A stretch of DNA of 64,000 bases from Chlamydiota bacterium. GTDB taxonomy: Bacteria; Chlamydiota; Chlamydiia; Chlamydiales; JAAKFR01. Each line of letters starts with the position of its first letter. Position 1 is the stretch's first letter. The DNA is taken from positions 1 through 64,000 of the forward strand of contig JAJFLX010000012.1 of NCBI GenBank assembly GCA_021772465.1, read 5' to 3'. The notes under the pieces were generated by a model. It ran no database searches and had not been told where the DNA came from. It was given only the letters and a program-made list of their open reading frames with translations. A program made the position numbers and the translations under genes. Below are positions 32,439 to 41,081 of this stretch, piece after piece.

Positions 32439-35095
32439 AAAAACTCTATATCCTCGATGTTTCGGGCTACATTTTCAGAGCCTATTTTGCGCTCCCTGCA
32501 ATGAGTAGCCCCACCGGTGAGGCGACGCATGGTCTTTTCGGGTTTATCCGCACCCTCACTAAACTTATTGAAGATTTTGGGGTTGAACATATTGTTGCCG
32601 TCTTCGATGGCCCTGATAACAAAAAGCAGCGAACTGAGATCTACGAGAAATACAAGGCGAATCGAGTGCGTCTACACGAAGATCTCCCCGAGCAGATCGA
32701 CCGCGCGAGACAGTTTTGTGAGCTCTATGGAATCGCTCATATTGAAGTGCCAGGTGTTGAGGCAGATGATACCATGGGCAGCATTGCGACTTGGGCGGCC
32801 AAAAAAGGAGCACAAGTCTACCTTTGCACGAGTGATAAAGACCTCTGTCAGCTCGTAGGGGAGAACGTTTCTGTTCTCAACACTTGGAAAGACAATCTCC
32901 TAGTTGATGCAAAGAAAGTCGAAGAGCTCTATGGAGTTCCTCCTCACCAAATCATCGATCTGCTCGCAATTATGGGTGACAGCTCAGACAATATCCCTGG
33001 CCTGAAGGGGTTTGGTCCCAAAACAGGAGTCGCTCTACTCAAAGAGTTCGGCACACTCGACTACCTTCTCGAGCACCCCGAAGAGGTCAAAGGAGCGAAA
33101 AAACAAGAGACGCTCAAAAAGGAGCGTGAAATCGCCCTCATGAGCAGGCGTCTGGCCACTATCCACATAGATATCCCCTTTCCTGAAGAGAAAAGTTTTT
33201 TCAAACTTGGAAAGCCCGATTTTCCAACGCTTAAAGCATTTTTTCTCGAGCTCGGGCTTAGCTCACTTGCAAAGAAAATAGATGCGAAGCTTCAAGCGAG
33301 CCAACCTCCTGAAAAGCTTAACTACCGTCTAGTCGATAGTGAAGAAGATTTAGCAACCTTTCTAACTCTACTTCAAAGCCAAAAAGAGGTTGCTTTTGAC
33401 ACTGAGACGACCTCGCTCTCCCCTCTAAAAGCAGAGCCTGTAGGCCTAGGCTTTTCGTTTGAGGAGCAAACGGGCTTTTACATTCCTCTGGGGGGGGTGC
33501 TCGGAAAAGCTCGTGTGCTCGAAGCTGTAGCCCCTCTTTTTGCGAATCCCAAGATCGGATTTTATGCCCACAATGCCAAGTACGATCTTCACGTTTTGCG
33601 CAATGTGGGGATAGAGGTCGCTAATCTCTGTTTTGATACACTTTTAGCTGCCTATCTCCTCCAATCGGGAAGCCGCCGCCTCTCTCTTGATGCCCTCTCT
33701 CTCCACCACTTTGGAAAAGTCAAAACGTCTATCCATGAGCTGATAGGCAAGGGAAAGAAAGAGATCTCGATGAGTGAGGTGCCTCTCGAGCAAGTTTCTG
33801 ACTACTGCTGCGAAGATGTTGACTACACCTTCCGCTTAAAAAAAGTGCTCGAAAAAGAGCTGGCCAAGAGAAAACTCGATAGGATTCTCTTTGATATTGA
33901 GCTTCCACTAACCCGCATTCTTTTTGAAATGGAGCGCGCAGGCATGTATCTTGATGCCCCTCAACTCGAAGAGTTTGCAAAAGAACTTGCCGTGCAACTC
34001 GCAGACTTAGAAGAACATATTTACGAACTTGCGAAAGAGAGGTTTAACCTCAACTCCCCCAAACAGCTCTCTGTCATCCTCTTTGAAAAACTTGGCATTA
34101 AACCGCTCAAAAAAACGACAACAGGTTACTCGACTCGAGCCGACGTCCTTGAAACGCTCGCTGTGGAGCACCCCATAGCCGAGCAGATTCTCGCCTATCG
34201 CTCTTTAGAAAAGCTTCGCTCGACTTATGTCGAAACCCTTCCGACTCAAATCAACCCGCGCACGCATCGCGTTCATCCGAGTTTTAGTCAATTTATCGCA
34301 GCTACGGGAAGACTGGCATGCCAAGACCCCAATTTACAAAATATCCCGGTACGCACAAAGCCTGGAAGGCGGATTCGAGCGGCTTTTCAACCTCAGAGAC
34401 CGGGCTGGAGCTATCTCTCTGCTGATTACTCCCAAATTGAGCTTCGCCTTCTCGCGCATCTTTGTGAAGACCCCGCCTTGATCGAAGCCTTCAACCAAGG
34501 AGAGGACATCCATAGTGCAACAGCGGCGCGAGTTTTTGGTGTTTCACTCAAGGAAGTGACAAAAGAAGAGCGCTTTCGGGCCAAGGCGATCAATTTTGGG
34601 ATTATCTACGGCCAACAGGCTTATGGCCTATCCCGTGAGCTCGCCGTCAGCATGAAAGAGGCGGCGAGTTTTATCGAAGCCTACTTTGCGCGCTACCCTA
34701 AAGTGCGTGAATACATCGAGGGCTCCATCGAGGAGGCCCGAAAAACAGGAAGGGCTCGAACTATGATAGGCCGTGAGAGAGAGATCCCCGAGATCTTATC
34801 GAGCAATGCCTCCATGCGAGCCGCTGCTGAGAGGTTGGCAATGAACACTCCTCTTCAGGGAAGCGCTGCTGATCTGATCAAACTAGCCATGCTTGAAGTC
34901 GACAAACGGCTAAAAGAGAAGGGGCTAGAAAGTTTCCTTGTTTTACAAGTCCATGACGAACTCATTTTTGAAGTGCCTGAAAATGAGCTCCCTCTTTTAA
35001 AACCCCTTGTAAAAGAGGCGATGGAGGGTGTTTTTAGCCTCAAAGTCCCTCTTCTCGTCGACATCAGCATTGGCAAAAATTGGGCTGAGTGTTAG
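32435..35095 (+). CDS. polA: DNA polymerase I
   Basis: The 886-residue enzyme has all three domains. The 5'-3' exonuclease (1-290) contains VAVFDGPDNKKQR, EADDTMGSIA and DSSDNIPGLKGFGPKT. The 3'-5' exonuclease has ExoI FDTETTSL, ExoII AHNAKYDLHVL and ExoIII YCCEDVDYT, all with catalytic acidic residues, so proofreading looks intact. The polymerase domain has the motif A region YLSADYSQIELRLLAHL, RAKAINFGIIYGQQAYGL (O-helix) and VLQVHDELIFEVP (motif C). It is coupled to sppA and coaE. Confidence 0.97.
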   Translation: MKKLYILDVSGYIFRAYFALPAMSSPTGEATHGLFGFIRTLTKLIEDFGVEHIVAVFDGPDNKKQRTEIYEKYKANRVRLHEDLPEQIDRARQFCELYGIAHIEVPGVEADDTMGSIATWAAKKGAQVYLCTSDKDLCQLVGENVSVLNTWKDNLLVDAKKVEELYGVPPHQIIDLLAIMGDSSDNIPGLKGFGPKTGVALLKEFGTLDYLLEHPEEVKGAKKQETLKKEREIALMSRRLATIHIDIPFPEEKSFFKLGKPDFPTLKAFFLELGLSSLAKKIDAKLQASQPPEKLNYRLVDSEEDLATFLTLLQSQKEVAFDTETTSLSPLKAEPVGLGFSFEEQTGFYIPLGGVLGKARVLEAVAPLFANPKIGFYAHNAKYDLHVLRNVGIEVANLCFDTLLAAYLLQSGSRRLSLDALSLHHFGKVKTSIHELIGKGKKEISMSEVPLEQVSDYCCEDVDYTFRLKKVLEKELAKRKLDRILFDIELPLTRILFEMERAGMYLDAPQLEEFAKELAVQLADLEEHIYELAKERFNLNSPKQLSVILFEKLGIKPLKKTTTGYSTRADVLETLAVEHPIAEQILAYRSLEKLRSTYVETLPTQINPRTHRVHPSFSQFIAATGRLACQDPNLQNIPVRTKPGRRIRAAFQPQRPGWSYLSADYSQIELRLLAHLCEDPALIEAFNQGEDIHSATAARVFGVSLKEVTKEERFRAKAINFGIIYGQQAYGLSRELAVSMKEAASFIEAYFARYPKVREYIEGSIEEARKTGRARTMIGREREIPEILSSNASMRAAAERLAMNTPLQGSAADLIKLAMLEVDKRLKEKGLESFLVLQVHDELIFEVPENELPLLKPLVKEAMEGVFSLKVPLLVDISIGKNWAEC

Positions 35096-35706
35096 AATTG
35101 AAGAAAGTTGCTGTTACAGGCTCGCTTGCCTCTGGAAAGACCACAGTTTGTCGCTATTTCGAAGAGAGCGGAGCTTATGTAGTCAGTGCGGACGAAGTAG
35201 TCCATCAACTCCTTACCCCCTACACAGAGATTGGTCACTACCTCATCGAGGTTATGGGAGATGAGATCGTAGAGGGTAAAAGATTAAGCCGAGAGGTTTT
35301 GGCTAAAAAAGTTTTTAAAAACCCCTCACTTTTAGAAAAAATAGAAAACCGGATACACCCTGAAGTTCAGAAGGTCGTAGAGAGTAAATACCTAGAAGCC
35401 CTTACCAAAAAGTCCCCCTTATTTGTTGTAGAGATGCCTTTGCTCTTTGAGAGCTCGCAGGAGAGTTTTTATGACCTCATCATTGTTGTAGGGGCCGATA
35501 GAAAGAGAAGAGTAGCGAGATTTACTAAATCAATGGGTTATGATGAGAGCGAATTTGAGAGGCGTGAAAAGAGGCAGCTCCCTTTTCAAGAAAAAGCTGC
35601 TCGCGCCGATTACCTCATCGAAAATAACGGGGATCTCGAAACATTACATGAACAAGTAGCAACCATTTTGAAGGAAATCCATGAACCAAGAGAATTCAAC
35701 GGCTGA
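35089..35706 (+). CDS. coaE: Dephospho-CoA kinase
   Basis: CoaE phosphorylates dephospho-CoA, the last step to coenzyme A. The 205-residue protein has the P-loop [37 protein letters not shown] and DYLIENNG. The start is GTG 35089 inside the polA stop; TTG 35098 is an alternative. Its last 26 bp overlap rho. The arrangement polA-coaE-rho is the same as in Chlamydia. Confidence 0.94.
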   Translation: MLELKKVAVTGSLASGKTTVCRYFEESGAYVVSADEVVHQLLTPYTEIGHYLIEVMGDEIVEGKRLSREVLAKKVFKNPSLLEKIENRIHPEVQKVVESKYLEALTKKSPLFVVEMPLLFESSQESFYDLIIVVGADRKRRVARFTKSMGYDESEFERREKRQLPFQEKAARADYLIENNGDLETLHEQVATILKEIHEPREFNG

Positions 35707-37048
35707 GAAGAAACCATCGACTTTAACTCCCCCCGATACGATTGTCAGCGAGGGGGGCAGCGGTAAACCCAAGGCCCCTGCGAAACCTAAAACCCTCACG
35801 AAGATTGCCGACCTTCAACGGATGAACATCGAAGAGCTCACCCATGAGGCGCAGAACTATGGGATTAAAAATCTCGCTTCACTTACAAGATCGCAACTTG
35901 TCTTTGAAATGGTCAAAGCTAAGGCCTCTCACCCCGATGAGATTCTCGTAGGGCAAGGTGTTCTTGAAGTACTTCCCGACGGCTATGGTTTTCTTCGCTC
36001 TCCTACTTATAATTATTGCCCCTCTGCAGAAGACATCTACGTCTCCCCAGCGCAAATCAGGCGTTTTGATTTGAAGAAGGGGGACACTATTGTAGGTGAG
36101 CTCCGTTCACCTAAGGAGAAAGAGAAGTACTTCGCTCTTTACAAGGTCGATGAGGTCAATGGTGAGGGGCCCGAGAAGGCTCGACAACGTGTCCTTTTTG
36201 AAAACCTCACTCCTCTCTACCCTCAAGAACGTTTGGTTATGGAATCGACAAAAGATCGTTTCTCAGAGAGAGTACTCGACCTTACAGCTCCTATAGGAAA
36301 GGGGCAGCGTGGTTTGATTGTTGCTCCGCCGAGATCGGGTAAGACGGTGATTTTGCAAAACATTGCACACGCTATTTCGACCAATCACCCTGAAGTCAAA
36401 CTCATCTTCTTAATGATCGGAGAGCGCCCTGAAGAGGTGACTGACATGAGTCGCCAAGTGAAGGGAGAGGTGATTGCCTCTACATTTGATGAGCCTCCTG
36501 AGCGGCACGTTCAAGTGGCTGAGATGGTCATTGAGAAGGCAAGACGCCTTGTCGAGTATGGCCACGACGTGGTTATTTTGCTCGATTCGATTACCCGACT
36601 AGCTCGCGCTTACAATACGGTCCAGCCCCACTCTGGAAAAATTTTAAGTGGGGGTGTTGATGCGAGTGCTCTGCAAAAACCGAAGCGCATTTTTGGAACA
36701 GCTCGAAATATTGAGGGGGGCGGCTCACTCACTATCTTAGGTACCGCTCTTATTGAGACAGGTTCTCGTATGGACGAGGTTATCTTTGAGGAGTTCAAGG
36801 GGACGGGAAACATGGAGCTTGTGCTCGATAGGCGTCTATCTGATAGACGGGTCTATCCAGCCATTGATGTGATCAAAAGTGGCACACGAAAGGAGGAGCT
36901 CCTCTACCACCCGGGCGAGCTTGAGCGAGTCTATGCGCTTCGGGCGGCTATTGCTGACCTGACGCCACTTGATGCGATGAATTTATTACTCAATCGGTTG
37001 AAAAAGACAAACAGCAATGCAGAGTTCTTGCTTTCACTGAAAGATTAA
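35681..37048 (+). CDS. rho: Transcription termination factor Rho
   Basis: The 455-residue hexameric helicase has a Lys/Pro-rich N-terminal extension (about residues 1-40) and a Rho_N domain ([26 protein letters not shown]). The cold-shock-like RNA-binding domain includes [26 protein letters not shown]. Walker A is APPRSGKT, Walker [16 protein letters not shown], and the Q/R loops are in the [15 protein letters not shown] region. It ends the sppA operon and converges with the DUF4143 ATPase with only 10 bp between stops. Confidence 0.97.
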   Translation: MNQENSTAEKKPSTLTPPDTIVSEGGSGKPKAPAKPKTLTKIADLQRMNIEELTHEAQNYGIKNLASLTRSQLVFEMVKAKASHPDEILVGQGVLEVLPDGYGFLRSPTYNYCPSAEDIYVSPAQIRRFDLKKGDTIVGELRSPKEKEKYFALYKVDEVNGEGPEKARQRVLFENLTPLYPQERLVMESTKDRFSERVLDLTAPIGKGQRGLIVAPPRSGKTVILQNIAHAISTNHPEVKLIFLMIGERPEEVTDMSRQVKGEVIASTFDEPPERHVQVAEMVIEKARRLVEYGHDVVILLDSITRLARAYNTVQPHSGKILSGGVDASALQKPKRIFGTARNIEGGGSLTILGTALIETGSRMDEVIFEEFKGTGNMELVLDRRLSDRRVYPAIDVIKSGTRKEELLYHPGELERVYALRAAIADLTPLDAMNLLLNRLKKTNSNAEFLLSLKD

Positions 37049-37058
37049 AACTCAGGGT

Positions 37059-38174
37059 TTAGAGCTTTGAGAGAAAGTTAAGTCCTTTAACCATTTCAAT
37101 CCCCTCTTGAATGCGTTCTTGTTTGAGCTCTTTGACGACTTGAATGGCGGGAAATTGGTACTTATTTCGAAAATAGACGAGTCCATTTCCAAGACGGTGA
37201 TTGGCATATTTGACTTCGATGATTTTTTCGATTTTGCCCCCCTGAACCAGGGCAAAATCGACCTCTTTTTGTTCTTTAGTGCGCAAATAGTTAAGAGCGC
37301 ACTCTTCGGCCTTGTAATCGATTCTTCCAAGAACGTGCTTGTACAAGCAGGTTCCGACAAAATTTTCAAATTTCACCCCTTCATCTCCTTTCACAAGCCC
37401 TGTATCAAAAAAATAAATCTTGGGCTCCTTGAGAAGGCTACGCGCAATATTTTTAGAGTAGGGAACTACCCGAAAAACGATATATAATGCCTCTAAAATA
37501 GAAATGTATTTTTTTACCGTATTGGGTGAAATAGACACGTCATGGGCGATTGAGCTGTATGAAACGGGAGAACCGACACGCTCTCTTAACAAATTGAAAA
37601 CCAATTGTATGGCTTTTAGATCATGGATAGACTCAAATTCCAGCACATCCACTCTCAGTAAACTATCGACATACTGGAGTCGCCACCGCTTGGCATCTGT
37701 TGGATCATCACACAAGTAGGGTTCTGGAAACCCTCCCCGTTCTAGAAATCGATCGAGATCGGGTCTCTCTCCAACTTGTTTCAATTCAGCCGGTGAAAAA
37801 GGCATGAGCCGGTGAAGAAAGTATCTGCCTGCAAGAGAATCCCCCACTTGGCTAAAAACTTCTAGCCTCGCACTTCCTGTGACGAGAATTTTCTGATCTC
37901 TCTTTTTGGTGTCGTAAACCCCCTTCAAGTAGGTTTTCCAATTTGGCATTTTGTGGATTTCATCAAAAATAAGAAGCTCACTTGCCTCGAGCCATGATTC
38001 TTCCTGAATAATTTGCCGATCTTGGGCACTATCGTAGTTCAAGTAGACAGTTGACTCGAACTCTTGGCCTATTTCTTTCGCTAAAGTCGTTTTACCCGAT
38101 TGTCTGGGCCCAGAAAGCAAGACCATTTTTTTAGATAAGTCTGCCAAAATTGCATCTTTTTGGGCTCTTCTCAT
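37059..38174 (-). CDS. AAA ATPase with C-terminal DUF4143 domain (371 aa)
   Basis: The protein has Walker A GPRQSGKTTLAKEIG, a Walker B-like ELLIFDEIHKMPNWKTYLKGVYD, sensor LVTGSARLEVF, the HRLMPFSPAE motif, and a C-terminal DUF4143 domain with a nuclease-like ECALNYLRTKEQKEVDFALVQGGKIEKIIEVKY stretch. This is the widespread ATPase/DUF4143 family of unknown role, often patchily distributed and thought to spread horizontally. I chose ATG 38174; the frame is open to 38222 but those codons cover the upstream dyad. It lies between rho and dnaB next to a tRNA gene, and its promoter contains a striking operator-like repeat. Confidence 0.85.
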   Translation of the reverse strand: MRRAQKDAILADLSKKMVLLSGPRQSGKTTLAKEIGQEFESTVYLNYDSAQDRQIIQEESWLEASELLIFDEIHKMPNWKTYLKGVYDTKKRDQKILVTGSARLEVFSQVGDSLAGRYFLHRLMPFSPAELKQVGERPDLDRFLERGGFPEPYLCDDPTDAKRWRLQYVDSLLRVDVLEFESIHDLKAIQLVFNLLRERVGSPVSYSSIAHDVSISPNTVKKYISILEALYIVFRVVPYSKNIARSLLKEPKIYFFDTGLVKGDEGVKFENFVGTCLYKHVLGRIDYKAEECALNYLRTKEQKEVDFALVQGGKIEKIIEVKYANHRLGNGLVYFRNKYQFPAIQVVKELKQERIQEGIEMVKGLNFLSKL

Positions 38175-38181
38175 AACGACT

Positions 38182-38209
38182 ATTATGCATCCAAATGCAA
38201 ATAAGTCAA
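38182..38209 (-). promoter_or_regulatory. Promoter of the DUF4143 ATPase with dyad in the spacer
   Basis: On the minus strand, TTGACT (38204-38209) and CATAAT (38182-38187) are 16 bp apart. The dyad TGCATCCAAATGCA (38186-38199) fills the spacer, where a bound repressor would block polymerase. Transcription would begin almost at the ATG, so the message may be leaderless. Confidence 0.55.
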
Positions 38210-38231
38210 GACTTTTTTGCATTTGGATGCA
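38186..38231. repeat. 16-bp perfect inverted repeat made of two TGCAT-N4-ATGCA dyads
   Basis: The left arm 38186-38201 and right arm 38216-38231 are exact reverse complements. Each arm contains its own dyad (38186-38199 and 38218-38231). The spacer holds a further AAGTC-AA-GACTT palindrome (38203-38214), so the whole 46-bp element is nearly fully symmetrical. Confidence 0.9.
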
Positions 38232-38268
38232 AAAAAGTCGAGATGCAAGGGGCGCTTTTTAGGAGGAA

Positions 38269-38355
38269 CGGAAAGAGAGGGATTCGAACCCTCGATACCC
38301 TTGCGGGTATGCGTCCTTAGCAGGGACGTGCTTTCGGCCACTCAGCCATCTTTCC
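38269..38355 (-). tRNA. tRNA-Ser (anticodon GCU)
   Basis: The 87-nt cloverleaf has acceptor GGAAAGA/TCTTTCC and anticodon stem CGTCC/GGACG with loop CTGCTAA (anticodon GCU, decoding AGC and AGU). The long variable arm (ACCCGCAAGGGT) is typical of class II tRNA-Ser, and the T-loop is GGTTCGAATCC. The 3' CCA is not encoded (the discriminator G is followed by TTCC), so CCA must be added enzymatically. A good promoter lies 14 nt upstream. Confidence 0.95.
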
Positions 38356-38368
38356 TTAAAACCTCGAA

Positions 38369-38397
38369 ATCATAGTTGCCTTGATTATTATTCTCAA
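38369..38397 (-). promoter_or_regulatory. Promoter of tRNA-Ser
   Basis: TTGAGA (38392-38397) and TATGAT (38369-38374) on the minus strand have exactly 17 bp between them. The -35 overlaps a 7-bp inverted repeat GCCTTGA/TCAAGGC (38378-38384 with 38394-38400). Confidence 0.75.
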
Positions 38398-38438
38398 GGC
38401 TGGACTTTTGCTTGAACTTTGCGTATCGTCTTGTCTCT

Positions 38439-39857
38439 ATGGCAGAGAAAAGCAAAGTGCGCGTCGCCCCCCACTCCAAAGAGTCTGAGATGATGGTCCT
38501 TGGCTGCATGCTCACAAGTGTCAATAGCCTCAATATTGCGGCCGATCTGCTCGATGATTCTGACTTCTATTTTACTGAGCACAAGCTTGTTTTTTCCATT
38601 TTAAAGGGAGCTTACAAGCAAGATAAACCTGCTGATATTCACCTTGTCTGTGAGGAGTTGAAACGGCAAGAGAGACTCGATTCGGTCGGAGGCGCAAGCT
38701 ACGTCATGACCTTGGCTCAGTATGCAGGAACTTCTGCTTACATCGAAGAGTACGCTGATATTGTCAAGTCTAAGGCGATCTTACGGCGCATGATCCAAGT
38801 AGCGCAGACTGTGGAGAAAAATGCGCTCGAAGAGCCACGTGATGTGCTCGGCACCTTAGATGATGCCCAAGCGATGTTTTTCAATATCAGCCAAGCTGCA
38901 AACACCCAAGCGGGTGTCTTGATTACCGATTTGTTGAACGGGGTAAAAGCGTCCAATCAGACTCCTTACCTCAAAGAGCTTCAAGAGAGGCAAGAAGCTT
39001 TTCGAGCAAGAGGGCCCGAAGAGCCCAAAATTACGGGGATCCCCTCTCACTTCATAGACCTCGACAACATGGTCAATGGATTCAACAATTCCAATTTGAT
39101 GATCTTAGCGGGTCGACCGGCTATGGGAAAAACAGCTTTAGCTCTCAATATTGCAGAAAATATCTGCTTTCAAAACCAGATGCCAGTTGGGGTTTTTTCT
39201 TTAGAGATGACAGCTGAGCAGTTGATGCACCGCATGATTTGCTCGCAAGCTGAAGTGGAGTCGGACAAAATTTCGACTGGATCGCTCAGTGGGGTCGAGT
39301 TTCAAAGAATTGTCGCCTCTGTGGGAGAGATGCAAAAGCAAACGCTTGTGATCGATGACCAGCCCGGACTTAAAATCACTGATTTGCGAGCAAGGGCGCG
39401 TCGGATGAAAGAGAACTACGGCATTCGCTTTCTTGTGATTGATTACCTGCAGCTGATTACGGGGTCAGGAAACTCTCGCAACCAAGAGAGTCGGCAAAAT
39501 GAGATCTCAGAGATCTCTCGCACACTCAAGACCTTAGCGCGAGAGCTCAACATTCCGATCCTTTGCATGTCGCAGCTTTCAAGGCGGGTAGAGGAGCGGG
39601 CGGGTCACAGACCGATGATGAGCGATCTACGTGAGAGTGGGTCGATTGAGCAAGATTCAGATCTCGTCATGTTTTTACTTCGCCGTGAATACTACGACCC
39701 CAATGACAAGCCTGGAATGGCTGAGTTGATTGTAGCGAAGAACCGGCATGGCGCAATTGGGAGTGTGAATCTAACTTTTGTCAAAAAATTAGGGCAATTT
39801 CGCAGCTATACACCTGTTGAGTTTGAAAACCCCGCAGACTCTTTTGCCTCGCTCTAA
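38439..39857 (+). CDS. dnaB: Replicative DNA helicase DnaB
   Basis: The 472-residue hexameric helicase has the N-terminal DnaB_N domain (HSKESEMMVLGCML, DDSDFYFTEHKLVFSILKGAY), the linker region and a RecA-like domain. Walker A is GRPAMGKTALALNIA, followed by VFSLEMTAEQL, Walker B FLVIDYLQLITG, and MSDLRESGSIEQDSDLVMFLLRR with the arginine-finger region. ATG 38439 is chosen; a TTG at 38412 would add nine unlikely residues. It is divergent from tRNA-Ser, with 83 bp between them. No intein is present. Confidence 0.97.
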   Translation: MAEKSKVRVAPHSKESEMMVLGCMLTSVNSLNIAADLLDDSDFYFTEHKLVFSILKGAYKQDKPADIHLVCEELKRQERLDSVGGASYVMTLAQYAGTSAYIEEYADIVKSKAILRRMIQVAQTVEKNALEEPRDVLGTLDDAQAMFFNISQAANTQAGVLITDLLNGVKASNQTPYLKELQERQEAFRARGPEEPKITGIPSHFIDLDNMVNGFNNSNLMILAGRPAMGKTALALNIAENICFQNQMPVGVFSLEMTAEQLMHRMICSQAEVESDKISTGSLSGVEFQRIVASVGEMQKQTLVIDDQPGLKITDLRARARRMKENYGIRFLVIDYLQLITGSGNSRNQESRQNEISEISRTLKTLARELNIPILCMSQLSRRVEERAGHRPMMSDLRESGSIEQDSDLVMFLLRREYYDPNDKPGMAELIVAKNRHGAIGSVNLTFVKKLGQFRSYTPVEFENPADSFASL

Positions 39858-39940
39858 AACTTTCTATCTTAATACTTTGATAATCCAGACACCAAATTGG
39901 TTTAACTATATTGTGTCGATGAAATCTATTTTTTTTACAG

Positions 39941-39969
39941 TTGCCAATGAACGCTATTTCACATAGAGT
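39941..39969 (+). promoter_or_regulatory. Putative promoter for the 348-aa ankyrin gene
   Basis: TTGCCA (39941-39946) and TAGAGT (39964-39969) are 17 bp apart, leaving a leader of about 24 nt that contains AAAGAGG before ATG 40000. Confidence 0.4.
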
Positions 39970-39999
39970 TTTTGCAAAAATTAATAGAAAGAGGTTTTT

Positions 40000-41046
40000 A
40001 TGGCTGCATCTCCCTGTTCAGTAGGTCGAGGCTTTTCTAATCCACAGCAAAGTTCTAGCCCCGACGTGAAGAAAGATAGCAATGCCGCGGTCGCAGCGGT
40101 TGCTCGAAAAAAACTGGAAACGGTCGATGGGGATCGGGCGAGTAGAGATGACGCCAACTCATTAATCACCGGAGTGACCGATGGAACCGCTCAGAGTACC
40201 ACGAAGCTTTTGAATGAAAGAGCTGCCATTAATGCTACTGACAAAAATGGCTGCACTGCACTATTTCAAGCTATCAAATGGAGTAAGAAAGCAATCGTTC
40301 AGGTACTGCTCAACGCTGGAGCCGACCCAAACATTGCCGGAAAAAGTTTTGAAGACCCAACCACCCCACTCTATATAGCCTCCTTAGGAGAGGATTTGGA
40401 AACCGTTCAAGCACTTCTCAAAGCAGGGGCCAATCCTAATGCTGCTGACGGATATGGTGGCACTCCACTCCATTCAGTTGCCAGATGGGGCAAAACAGAA
40501 ATCGTTCAAACGTTGCTCAGCGGAGGAGCTGATCCAAACGCTGCCGACAAATTTGGTCGTACTCCACTCCATGAAGCTACGATGCGGGGGTGTTTGGCAG
40601 CCCTCCAAGCATTACTCGATGCAAAAGCCGATCCAAACATTGCTGAGAACCTTTTTGACGGCAAGACCCCACTCCATATGGCTGCTTGGTGGGGACATAA
40701 GGCAGTATTTCTAGAGCATCGCGACGTGGGAGTTAACATGGTTCAAGCACTTCTCAAAGCACGGGCCAATCCTAATGCTGCTGACGGATATGGCAACACT
40801 CCTCTCTATGATGCTGCCGAAGCAGGTTATGAACCTATAGTTAGAGGGCTGCTGGATGCAGGAGCCGACCCTAATCTCTTAACCGTAGAAAATTTCGATC
40901 ATATAGATTCACAATCTTGTGCGCTATCCCTAGTCAAGGAAGGATTTAACAAGAAGAGTCATAAAGAACTGCTCGACCATTGGATAGCCAAAAAATGGTC
41001 AACTGGAGAGCTTGAAGATTCCATCAGCCCTGAAATCACGGGTTGA
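40000..41046 (+). CDS. Ankyrin-repeat protein A (348 aa), candidate effector
   Basis: A low-complexity N-terminus (MAASPCSVGRGFSNPQQSSSP, then SNAAVAAVARKKLE) precedes about seven ankyrin repeats of the type NAADGYGGTPLHSVARWGKTEIVQTLLSGGADP. The DPNAADxxGxTPLH consensus is well kept. The NAAVAAVA segment recurs as DAAVAAVA in the ankyrin protein at 42492, showing that the two are paralogues flanking the photolyase gene. It has no membrane segment or signal peptide. AGAGG lies 5 nt before the ATG. The host-interaction role is inferred from family distribution. Confidence 0.85.
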   Translation: MAASPCSVGRGFSNPQQSSSPDVKKDSNAAVAAVARKKLETVDGDRASRDDANSLITGVTDGTAQSTTKLLNERAAINATDKNGCTALFQAIKWSKKAIVQVLLNAGADPNIAGKSFEDPTTPLYIASLGEDLETVQALLKAGANPNAADGYGGTPLHSVARWGKTEIVQTLLSGGADPNAADKFGRTPLHEATMRGCLAALQALLDAKADPNIAENLFDGKTPLHMAAWWGHKAVFLEHRDVGVNMVQALLKARANPNAADGYGNTPLYDAAEAGYEPIVRGLLDAGADPNLLTVENFDHIDSQSCALSLVKEGFNKKSHKELLDHWIAKKWSTGELEDSISPEITG

Positions 41047-41081
41047 TCTTTCTCATTGAGGTGTAATAAACTCGGCGGAGC

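Noticed and set aside
38202..38215. Rho-independent terminator for rho or the ATPase at the TGCAT palindrome
   Set aside because: The repeat is AT-rich, has no U-tract, and lies upstream of the ATPase start with promoter hexamers interleaved; an operator is the better reading.
38269..38355. Integration site with duplicated tRNA-Ser 3' end
   Set aside because: No direct repeat of the tRNA end and no integrase are visible in the flanking kilobases.
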